Shown piece by piece: positions 1 to 10,600 of a stretch of DNA of 64,000 bases. Each line of letters begins with the position of its first letter. Position 1 is the first letter of the stretch. Source of the DNA: Sindora glabra (Eukaryota; Streptophyta; Magnoliopsida; Fabales; Fabaceae); contig CM035235.1 of assembly GCA_020226215.1 (NCBI GenBank), forward strand, positions 73,433,283-73,497,282, given 5' to 3'. The notes beneath the pieces were generated by a model. The model searched no databases and had not been told where the DNA came from. It saw only the letters and a list, made by a program, of their open reading frames with translations. The translations under genes were made by a program, and so were the position numbers.

Positions 1-2260
1 AGATTAGAAGGGTATAATATATTTTCGATAATGGAATAATATATTAATAAAGTAATGATTCAATAGGAAGAATACTATTAGAGTGGACTAATAATGAAAT
101 TAATATAATTAATCTAATAAGTCAAAATAATCTTATACAAAGAGTGGGAAAAAAAAAGAGAAAAGGAAAAAAAAGGCACCACCAACATGACTTTCGTGAC
201 CAGGAGTGGGGTGCTTTCAAGCTTTGGATGCTATGAAAATATGTGGAAAATTAAAAGTCCTTTTTTATGTAAAAATGTCAACCTTGTGACTATGAATATA
301 TGTATGTAAAAAGTCAATTACTTTTCTCTCTCAGTGGTGTTGGATATAGTTGGATCCTTATGAGTAAAGGGAAAGAGGTGGGAAACACTCTCAATTGTCA
401 CCAAAAGAGAAGTTGGTGCCTGTCCGTCTAAGCCCCACAAAAGTAAGTATTATCATCTGTCTAAATGGGGAAAAATGAAAGGAAATTTATGCTACGAAAG
501 AATGAATTCAAAATGAAAAGATTGCTTTTTCAAAAGGATGCGCTTATAGTATTCCGAATTTTAAAATTTATAATAACATAACAAATCTTAAAATTATTAA
601 ATTTTAAACATATATTTTTAATTAGATGTAGTATTAAATAATTTTACTATAATAATTTTTAAATTATCACATCATTTCAAATTTTAACATTTGAAATTTT
701 AAGAATACAGTTAATTCACCCCAGAATATTGTTAGGGTTCAAATTCTAGATTGACGGCCTAAAACTTTATTAACACTTTTTGATAAAGCTCTTGCATTCT
801 ATAGGAAGTTAAACTAGTGTCCTTTTTTTTTCTTTTTAATAATTTTTCATGTACCTATGTATCTTTATATCAAGTTTGAGATTTTAAAAAAAGATGTTTT
901 CAGGGATTGAATTCAAATATTTTTATCAATTTTGAAATATTTTGATATTCAACTTACTTTCGTTAAACCAATATGTGCTCTTTAAGTCATATATTAATAT
1001 TAATTGTTCATGATTAATCATTGGTTATATGCAATATTGAATGAAGATTAATTGATCATTGATCATATATTATATAAAAGAAATATTATAATATATTATT
1101 AATGCAATGGTGTATTAATATATCATTATGTTTTTTTTAAAGTCAAACCTTATATGTAACTGTACAGATGATGTATTATACTTGTCTTCGCTATGTAATA
1201 TTTGGCATGCAAGAATTAGTGAGTTGATGATAACAAGCACGTGAAATTAGCATTAGAGGTTGTCCTAATAAAATAAAAATTGAAATATATACATACATTA
1301 ATTGTAGCAAGGAACATCGTATCTTAAATCAACTGATTATAAATATTAGTGATCAGTTCATGATAACTGCATGGACAGTTTATGACTACGTAACATTAAT
1401 TCCTTAAATATATGTACTGATTCTATGCCACTTATGGCAGACTTGAATTTATGCTAACTAAAGATATAAAGGGCAAAATATTGTTTTGTTTTCCAAGATA
1501 GACATTATCAAACTATCATTTTGATTTTTAATAATGTTTCCAAACTTATTGCATGCAAATGGCTTTCCTTCAATTATCAAATCGAATTATATATGCTGAT
1601 TGATACATAATGGAACATTGGAACCTGTGTGCTTTATGATTAAGTTCTACAAATTACTCGTATTACAAAAGGCAGAGTAATTGTTAAATTTTCGTATACC
1701 TGCTTACATGCATTACGTGTTGCTTTTTTCATTTGACTCCTTTCTAAAGATGAACCTCACCTTGCTTCTTTTTTCATTTTTTTAAAAATCAGTAGAAATG
1801 ATAAATTATTTAATATGTGTTATGTTGATTCATCAAGCTGAAAACATTAAAAATTAAATTAATATTAAATATCATTGTATTATTAAAAATATTGCCATAC
1901 CTCATTAGTAACAATTCTCTAATGAATCTCATCTTACTTGAGAAGTTCTTAATTAATCAATATGAATATAATTTATATGTTCATTACCAATAAGATTTGA
2001 GACAAATATAAGAAAAAATAATTAAAAAAATAATTAGCTATCCTTCATTATATTTATTTTAATTTTTATCGATAATAGATACATAAATTCCTAACTAACA
2101 ATCACTCCACCTTACTCTTTTCTTTACATGAAAAATCAATCTTTCTCACGTTTTTATTTTCACTTCTCACCTACACCCTTTCATATGCATGTGAAGCCTA
2201 TAATTCTAAGTTTCATCCGCATATGGGAAAGTATGAACAAGTAAAAGAAAGAAAATGAGT
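1..2260. other. AT-rich intergenic DNA
   Basis: No open reading frame of convincing length or composition, no RNA gene and no clear repeat was recognised. The stretch is AT-rich with scattered poly-A and poly-T runs. It may hold decayed transposon sequence that cannot be classified by eye. Confidence 0.6.
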
Positions 2261-2269
2261 GTAGTGTTA

Positions 2270-4145
2270 TTAATAAATGTGTTTCATTAACAAAATTGAA
2301 TACTGAAAAAAAGCCACCACTTTCTTTCTATTAAGTTTGACTCAAATTTTAAGTATTATTAATTATTGATTTTCTTTATTATGATTTGTATTTCTATTCA
2401 AGTTAGATTTTTATATTATAGTAGCATTAAGATTCTTTGTTAAACAAGTGTTTTTTGAAATATGGATACTTGTATTAGTCAAGGGTTTAAAGAATAAGAG
2501 AAGTAATAGTTTCAGTACTTCTGAGTTTATGTAGAAACCTTTATAAAAGTTTTGAAAAGATGTAGGATGGTAGTTAAGAAGTTGTAAGATTGTGATTGAG
2601 AATCTTTACACACATCATCATGCAATCTCTAATAATACAATAGATCTTTTCTCATGTTATGTTGTTTCCCCCCTTATAGTTTAGAATTTTTTTACATTAA
2701 ATTGTTTGTGTGTTGTTACATTACATCGATTGATTTAATTGCCTGATACTTGATTGTTTAGATGAATATATTTTTCCTAATAACTAGTATTAAAGTGATA
2801 AGTATATTTTTCCTAACAATTAGTATTAGAGTGGATTCAATCTTATGAAAAAGTAGTAATTTGAGATAGTAAAACTTAGTTAATGTCAGATAACGATAAT
2901 GATGATGATGATGATGTGGAGGTAGCTTATTCCATTGTGCATGAGAATTAAGTATAAATGGTGATAGATCCTGCAAAAGTAGTTAGATGATTTTATGTGA
3001 AAGGTTTTTTGTAAAAATGATGAATGGTGATGCAGTGAAGAGTTGAATGTAAATTGTTTTAGCTTAAGCAAGAGTAAAAGAGTTACAATTGCTTATGAGG
3101 TTAAAGGTTTGATAATGGATAAGACAAAGAAATAATTGATGGTAGAGATGAAGTTATAAAAGAGATTATGCTAGTTCATGATAAATGTTTGAAAGATTTA
3201 GTGCCTTTGTAGATTGTGATGTAATCAAGAGTTGAATGTAGATTGTTTCAGCTTATGCAAGAGTGAAAGAGTTACAATTGCTTATGAGGATGAAGATTTA
3301 TTGATAGGTAAGGGGGAAAGAAAAAGAGAGAGATAGTTAATGATAAAGATAAAGATATGAAAAGATTAGTTCATGAAAGTATTCATATGATTTAATGTTC
3401 CTATAGATGTGAGATAGTTATATTTTTTGTCAAACTTGTGATACTTAATTTATGTGGAGTAACTTGATTGGAAAATGATTGTTATAGTTTTAAAAAATTA
3501 CAACAGAGGGGGACTCTCATGGTTAGTGCTCTATGATCAATTTTGTTTAATAATAAATAAAGCATAAAATTTGATTAAAATGTTAGAATTTATAAGAAAA
3601 TGGAGATTGCTGAATATAATCCAAATTCGAATTATTATTAATCAATGATTGTTTTTTTATTACGATTTATCTTCGTATTGAAGTTACATTTTTTGTATTA
3701 TAATAGGATCGAGATTTTTGGTTAAACAAGTATTTTTAAGTTATAAATATTTATATTAAATATATATTTAAGATATGAAGGAAGTAATAATATGAGCACT
3801 CATGGGTTTATGTTTATATAAGAACCCTTATAGAGGTTTTTGGAGAAATATAAGATAGTAATTAGGAAGTTGTAAGATTATAGTTAAGAATTTTCACATG
3901 CATTATCTTATAATTTTTGTTGATATAATGGTTTTTGAAGAGATATAAGATAGTTGTTAGGAAATTATGATATTATAATAAAAAATAATCGCACATATTA
4001 TCTTATAATTTCTAATGATATAGTGAAACTCTTCATGTTAATGATTTTTTTAATGTTTAAAATATTTCATATTAAATCATTCATATGTTGTTGTGCTACT
4101 CTTATTTATTTAATTATACAATAATTGATTTTTTAGATGAAAAAA
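2270..4145 (+). mobile_element. decayed short LTR element (TRIM-like)
   Basis: Two diverged direct repeats, about 2270-2818 and 3581-4145, share a long collinear stretch, best seen at 2345-2720 against 3635-4010 and again at the 3' ends around the shared TTTAGATGAA. After the first repeat, 2821-2832 reads TAGTATTAGAGT, which differs from the usual plant copia primer-binding site TGGTATCAGAGC only by three transitions. A purine-rich GAGGGGGACT lies about 65 bp before the second repeat. The interior is under 0.8 kb and has no pol, as expected of a TRIM or an internally deleted element. Boundaries are approximate and the class is inferred from structure only. Confidence 0.5.
3037..3360 (+). repeat. 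diverged tandem duplication, period 189 bp
   Basis: Inside the LTR-like relic, the segment beginning AGTTGAATGT at 3041 recurs at 3230. Both copies continue through a shared GAGTTACAATTGCTTATGAG block and similar downstream sequence. Each unit is followed by A/G-rich DNA. Confidence 0.7.
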
Positions 4146-6540
4146 CACTGTCCATCTAATTATGTGAAAGTCAAGTAAAAGTCTGTTTGTACTGATTTTA
4201 AAAGCAAATTTTTGTTTTTATTTTTTTAAAAGCAAAAAGGCCTGTTTGAAAATCTGCTTTTAAAATTTATTTTTAAAAATTATAATTTTAAATATATAAT
4301 TTAAAAATAAAAAATAGAAATAATTTTTAAATATTTTTTAGACTTGTTTACTTGTTCTTGATGCTACTTTTGTAACTAAATAAAACATTTTCTTATTTGT
4401 AACATTGACCATACTTTATTTTTTATTTTTCTTTAATTTAAAAATATTTTTTAAAAATATATCTAAACATACTATAAATTTCTCACTATTAATCTTCTAA
4501 GAGGTTAATTATAATTTCCACCCTTGAAAATTTTATATATTTTCAGGTTCATGACATTTAATTCTATATGTTTATAAATCTCAAATTGTCTAAGTGGCTT
4601 CTTTTTAATGTAAATATTCAATTTTATAAGAATTTTAACTCCTATTAAAATTAAGCGCTATTCACGTAAATCGAAAGCTTATGGCATGGAATAGTTTACA
4701 AACTGGTGATATTTTGACGCAATGAAAATCTGATTTTAAGTCAAATTCTTAACTACATTCTTGCTATCAAAGGGCAAGTTTTCTCTAGTGCAGTTGAAAC
4801 TTCAGCCTACATTGGTAGATGTTTTAGGTTAAGCAGAAGGCGGAGGCTCAGTATCTCTCGAATTCAATTGTATTTTAAATTTATTTTTTTAAAAGTTAAT
4901 TTTAATACATCACATAATAATATATTAATAATAAAATTTAATAATATACTTTTATATTATTACATTAATAATGAAACCTTCCCTTGAAGGTTGTTTTACT
5001 TTGACTGTAAGATTTTAGTAATTTTTCTAATAAAAAGTTACTATAATAATATCTTACATGAATTTTATATATAATAAACATATAAAAATATTAATTTTAT
5101 TAACAAAAGGTAGATGTTTGAAAATCATGTTTTTATCTTTATCTTTAAAAGGTACAAATCTTATAAGAAAGTTAAAAAAAAAGTTTGATTTTTTTTTTAT
5201 AAAATTTTAAAAAAAGCGTCCTTGGTCATTTCAAATGGGTAAGAAGTAGCATGACCATGTTTTGATGATATCTTATGCGTGAGAAAGAAGTATCATTTAT
5301 CTGTATAATTTAAATGAGAATCTGCGGCCAAAAAAAAAAAATGAAATGAGAATGAGAATACAAATAAATAAAAGTTTATATTTTTAATTTTATAAAATGA
5401 TATAATTTTTTATACATATTTATTATACAATAAATAAACCTTTTGTTTTTTTTTAGGACAAACTTTATTCCTTGATATTGTAATTGTTTACTGTATAATA
5501 AAAAGTATTATATATAACCAATATATAAAAATTATAATTTTTATTAGAAACAAACTTACAAAAATGTAATTTTTTTACCAAATATTTGATTTCCAAGAAA
5601 ATAAAAAGTTAGAATTTATTTTTTGAAACTTATTTAAGAAGGAAAATAAAGAGAAGGAAAAAATTAATATTACTAGTATGCAGAAATAATGATATTCACA
5701 AATTATATAATTTTATTTTAAAAAATATAAATAAATTTCTTAAAATACGATTTAATATCATATAATTCCTTTGAAATTTCAAAATTTAAAAATAACTTCT
5801 GAAGTTTACAAAAAAAGCAAGCATATTAACAATTCAATTAGAAAAAAAAATATGCAAGACACTCATAATTATCTTTAACTATTTTTGATGTGAATTTAGT
5901 TAAATTTTGAATGTGGTTTTTTCGAGGCTAAACTATTACTAACAAAATTAATTATGTCATGCATTTTTTAATATAATATGAAAAAAATATTAAATAAATT
6001 ATTTCTGAAATTCAACACAACCACATTAAGAAAAAATAAGATGTGTATTTTTCATTAATTTTACTATAATAAAAATAAGAATTAGAAAGAGTCATGGCTC
6101 ATCCCAGTAAATAAAATTTTAAAATTTTAATTTTTTTAAAAAATTAGTAAAATAATTATTAAATTTTAAAATTTTAAGGGAAAATTATATGATAATAAAT
6201 AAATGATACTTTAAAGATCTATTTATATTTTACCTTTTTATTACTTCTTCTTTTTTTCTTTAAAACAAGTAAGTAAAAAACTTAAGAATTTTCAACCTCA
6301 TTCTTTATTATCCATTACTTTAGCAATGAATTTTAGACAAAAATATTTTTACAATAATATAATTATAAATTGTTAAACTAATAAAAGATATTGATATATT
6401 TAATATTAAATATAATAAATTTATTGAAAGAAAGATAAAATTATATTTTTCCTCCAATCATAATTTCAAGAATTACTTTTAATTATACTTATAGAGGCAT
6501 ATAGTATTTTTTATTTATAACGAAATTAAAAAAAAGAATA
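4146..6540. other. AT-rich intergenic DNA
   Basis: Very AT-rich sequence with short poly-A/T runs. No gene, RNA gene or structured repeat could be supported. Confidence 0.6.
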
Positions 6541-6579
6541 AACGGAGCCTCACCAACTCTAGTTTATTCTCGGTGTTTC

Positions 6580-6593
6580 CTTTCACGTGAAAG
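6580..6593. promoter_or_regulatory. 14-bp perfect palindrome centred on a G-box
   Basis: CTTTCACGTGAAAG equals its own reverse complement and contains CACGTG, the core bound by plant bHLH and bZIP factors. It lies about 1.1 kb before the HD-Zip III start codon, at the edge where base composition changes from very AT-rich to pyrimidine-rich promoter-like DNA. A regulatory role is inferred from position and motif. Confidence 0.45.
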
Positions 6594-7395
6594 CTGGATC
6601 CTCTAATATTTGTCTGGCTTTTTCCCCTTCCCATCTGCTTCAGCGTCTACCCTTTGAGCTCTGTGTCCACAGTGAATACCTCACGCCTAACGTACTTTCA
6701 TACATGCTCTTTCTCTCTCTTATTCATCCATATCTACCAGCCTACCATGCATGCATCACATGTTACCATCCATCTCTCATCTCATCCATGCATGCCTGCT
6801 CGCCATCAATGCAACAAGTCCAATTCTAGAGAGATAGGCTGTGCTCTGTTAGTCTACTCTACTCTACATTGTCTTTGTCCTGCTGGAGAGAGAGAGAGAG
6901 AAAAGTTTTTATTTTTACATAAATGAGCAGACCTATTCGTAAAAAAACTTGTCCTTGTCGTTTGCAGAGCTAAAATCAGCCCTCTGTCCTTTCATTTATT
7001 CTCTCTTCTCTTCTTTTTATTTTTTTTTAATCACAGTCAGAGAGAGAAAGGGACAGCAAAAGAGAGAGAATGGGGTTTTGCAGAAAAATACAGTAAAGTA
7101 GCAGAACAGAGCCACACGTCCTTCCGTTTGCCATTAGCCGTTTGTTTTCTTCTGTTTGATTTTTCTGCCCAAAAACAAAACAAAATTAAGGATACAGTAT
7201 AGAACACACAAATAGTAGTATTTCTCTTCTCTCGTTGCTCCTTCTGGTCCTCCATCTCTCTCTCCCCCTCCCTCTCTGTGGGTTTGTTTTTCTCTCACTT
7301 CGAGATTCTCGAGATTGGCGTTCAAGATAAAGACCACTGTAGCTCTTGTCTAAGCTCTTCCGCAGTTTGTTTTTGAGGAAAATTATTAGCATCTC

Positions 7396-7488
7396 ATGAA
7401 GGAGAGTGGAGGCTCTCTTGGAGAAGAGAGCCCACCGGAGACTAACCACAGCCACGAAGGAAAAGAACCAAGCCGAAACCAAAACTAG
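7396..7488 (+). CDS. possible upstream ORF, 30 codons
   Basis: An ATG at 7396 opens a 30-codon frame ending at TAG 7486-7488, about 200 bp before the HD-Zip III start. The peptide would be hydrophilic and charged (Glu-, Ser- and Asn-rich). If the leader is unspliced here, ribosomes would meet this ATG first, so it could reduce translation of the main ORF. Whether it lies in the mature transcript is unknown. Confidence 0.3.
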   Translation: MKESGGSLGEESPPETNHSHEGKEPSRNQN

Positions 7489-7557
7489 TTCTCTCAGAAA
7501 GTCTATTCTCCTTTTTGTCCTCACAAGGTCTTAAAAACCGAGACATTTTCCGGGTTG

Positions 7558-7617
7558 ATGGTCTCTTCTTTTGCTGTTTTAGGTTTTTTCCTTTTTTTTT
7601 GTGCTATCGTCCTATAG
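7558..7617 (+). CDS. possible upstream ORF, 19 codons
   Basis: An ATG at 7558 directly follows the first copy of the 18-bp leader repeat and opens a 19-codon frame ending TAG at 7615-7617. The peptide would be hydrophobic and Phe-rich. It ends 73 bp before the main start codon, so re-initiation would be possible. The second copy of the repeat (7621-7638) has G instead of A after GGTTG and so makes no ATG. Confidence 0.3.
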   Translation: MVSSFAVLGFFLFFCAIVL

Positions 7618-7690
7618 GCTGAGACATTTTCCGGGTTGGTGCGTTTTTGTGGCTTTTTAGGTGATTTTGTAAGTTGGGTGTCATCAGTAT

Positions 7691-10600
7691 ATGGCACTTT
7701 CTTTGCACAAAGATTCAACAAACAAGCAGATGGATAGCAGCAAGTATGTGAGGTATACCCCTGAGCAGGTGGAGGCTTTGGAGAGAGTTTATGCAGAATG
7801 CCCAAAACCCAGTTCTTTGAGGAGGCAACAGCTCATCAGGGAATGCCCCATACTTTCCAATATTGAGCCCAAGCAGATTAAAGTTTGGTTTCAGAATCGC
7901 AGGTAAAGTGTGGAATAACATTAGAATCCTGCTTGATTTGCTTGTCCTTTTCCTCAGGTTGAAAGGATTTTGATAGAAAAATGACTTTTTTCTTAATGAA
8001 GTTTTGTTTGTTTTCAATGTTTGACATCATTATTATCTTCTCCGGTTCCTTTTCAATTTGGGTTTGGTATGGGACTGCATTTTCTTGACTTTCAGAGATT
8101 GCTCATAGCAGAAACGTGGGCGTCTTTTACCCCATTGTTTGTAACCTTCTTTTTTTAAGATAAAGTTTCAGTTTTCTCTAGTGTTAAAAAAAGGTGGTGC
8201 TTTCTGGTTTCCTTTGTACTTACTCTGTTCTTCGATCTTTTCCTTTATTTTCATTTTTTCCTTAAAAAGGAGTGATATCTCTAGATGATGGAAGAAATGT
8301 TTATCATCATCTTAATAGGGAGTTTTACTGGTGGAGTTGATTTATTTTGTCATTTTCCTTCTAGATATCACAGGTCTTCAGATGCACGGCTTTCTATTTG
8401 AGTTAAATTGTAATGGAAGATAACGATAGATAGTCAATTACATTACTGATAAAGCCAGTATTTTCCATTTTGTTTTCCTCTGACTCTCATCATTCTGGCT
8501 GTTTAATGATGTTTCTGAGGAGTATGAAAGAAGCTATGAAATGTCGATATCTTTTTGGTTGGTGGTTAGGTTAGGTATATGACGAAGGATAATGATGAAC
8601 AATTTTGGTGATTGATCCCACCTGGGATTAATTGACTTTGCACTTTTCAACAGAATAATAAATGGGTATATTTGTGTTCCCTTTTTCTAAACCTTGTTTC
8701 CATTAATTTGGATGTTTCAAGTTTAGTTATATGACTTCATTGTCATCTTTACCAATTCATGACCCGTACTAATGGAGGAGGAAAGATAATATTTTTGTTG
8801 ACCTTATTTACATTATCACGGATGCTATGCTGCGCCACATGTTAAGTCGAAATATTACAAGTTTTTGCCGTGGTATATATGTGATAGATTTATGATGCCA
8901 GAGTACGAAAGTGAATTTGCTCGTGTTGTTGGTGTTTGTCTGGTGTAGATGTCGTGAAAAGCAGAGGAAGGAGGCTTCACGGCTGCAGACAGTGAATAGA
9001 AAGCTCAATGCCATGAATAAGTTACTAATGGAAGAGAATGACCGTTTGCAGAAGCAGGTTTCGCAGTTGGTTTATGAAAATGGATATATGAAACAACAAA
9101 TACACACTGTAAACCCTTGCTTCCCTAACTAATATGTGATTGCTTTTCTCATTCAGAATTAGAATTTCCTTTTTTGATTCGTTTGCTAGGCTTCTCTTTA
9201 GCTATTGTGCATGATTTTTTTCTATCTGTGTTAATTGAAGAATCTATTTGCTGGTTTCTTTATAGGCATCTGCTACAACTACAGACAATAGCTGTGAGTC
9301 TGTGGTGATAAGTGGTCAGCAACAACAGCTAAACCCAACTCCTCAGCATCCCCAAAGGGATGCTAACAACCCAGCAGGGTAACTGACTCAGCAACTCGCT
9401 TTTTGCAATCTAATCTGCTCAATTTATGTTTGTTTAATGTTTCACAAACCTGTGACTAAACCTTTATCTGGTCAGTCTTCTCGCAATTGCAGAGGAGACC
9501 CTGGCAGAGTTCCTTTCCAAGGCTACTGGAACTGCTGTCGACTGGGTCCAGATGATTGGGATGAAGGTATGACCAACTCAAGAATTCTTCCTTGTGGTCT
9601 TTTTTTTGTTTATCCTTATGTGCACACTTGTTTACGTAGTTTGTGGGTAAGCTAATATTTAATTCTTTCCTTTTGTAGCCTGGTCCGGATTCTATTGGAA
9701 TCGTTGCTGTTTCCCGCAATTGTAGTGGGGTTGCAGCACGAGTCTGTGGCCTCGTGAGTCTAGAACCCACGAAGGTGAATAGCTTTGTTAATGTTGGCTT
9801 TTTGCAGATTTGCCTTATGCTTGTCTAATGTGCTGAACAATGAAACTGTGCTTTTCTTTATTTAATGGCACAATGAATTTTCCCAGGTTGCTGAGATTCT
9901 TAAAGATCGTCCATCATGGTATCGTGATTGCCGTTGCCTTGATGTCTTGAGCATAATACCCACTGGGAGTGGGGGAACAATAGAGCTTATATACATGCAG
10001 GTCTAGTGGATAAAATCTGTTTGAATCTATTTGTATTTTTTTCCTTGGTTTCTTTAACGTGTAAAATATGATTTTATCAGACTTATGCACCTACGACATT
10101 GGCAGCAGCACGCGACTTCTGGACACTAAGATACACTACAAATTTGGAAGATGGAAGTCTTGTGGTACTTAGCAGAATATAGTCTGTTGTGTTCATTTCA
10201 TTTAGCCTGTGTTTGTTTATTCTTGTCCAGCATCATAGCAAAATAATTGTTTCACTGTTGTATACAGAATATGGCATATACCTAGTCTTCTTGGTGTCTT
10301 TCTCTTTTTTTTTTTTGGGGGGGGTACTATGTTTCGGATTAATGTTACAATCATTGTTCTTAAGGATTCATAAACAAGCCTGCCATGGTCTCTGGAGTGT
10401 AAAATTTTTCTGTAGCTTTTATGAAGCATCTGTTTTTTGGTTTGTCGGTTATGAGGGCTTCCACAATACTTTGTAGCTTGTTTAAATCTCGGATGAAAAT
10501 GGAATTAAAATGAGATGTCTTGTGTCAAACAGAATTTCTTTAACATTTTAAAATTATGCTTGCAGATATGTGAGAGGTCGTTGACTTCTTCAACAGGTGG

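Larger units (their letters stand above)
6880..7690 (+). promoter_or_regulatory. promoter and 5' leader of the HD-Zip III gene
   Basis: The sequence changes to mixed composition with CT-rich and GA-rich tracts (GA run at 6889-6901, CT tracts at 7253-7297), typical of plant core promoters and leaders. No single transcription start can be fixed. The leader has at least two short upstream ORFs (7396-7488 and 7558-7617) and an exact 18-bp direct repeat, GAGACATTTTCCGGGTTG, at 7540-7557 and 7621-7638. Confidence 0.45.

Noticed and set aside
2758..2976. Minus-strand frame with a poly-His run
   Set aside because: The run comes from a short GAT/ATG repeat within a decayed LTR element; no family resemblance.
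7186..7805. Minus-strand frames of 94-112 codons over the HD-Zip III leader
   Set aside because: Low-complexity, Lys/Arg- and Ser-rich translations of pyrimidine-rich leader DNA opposite a well-supported gene.
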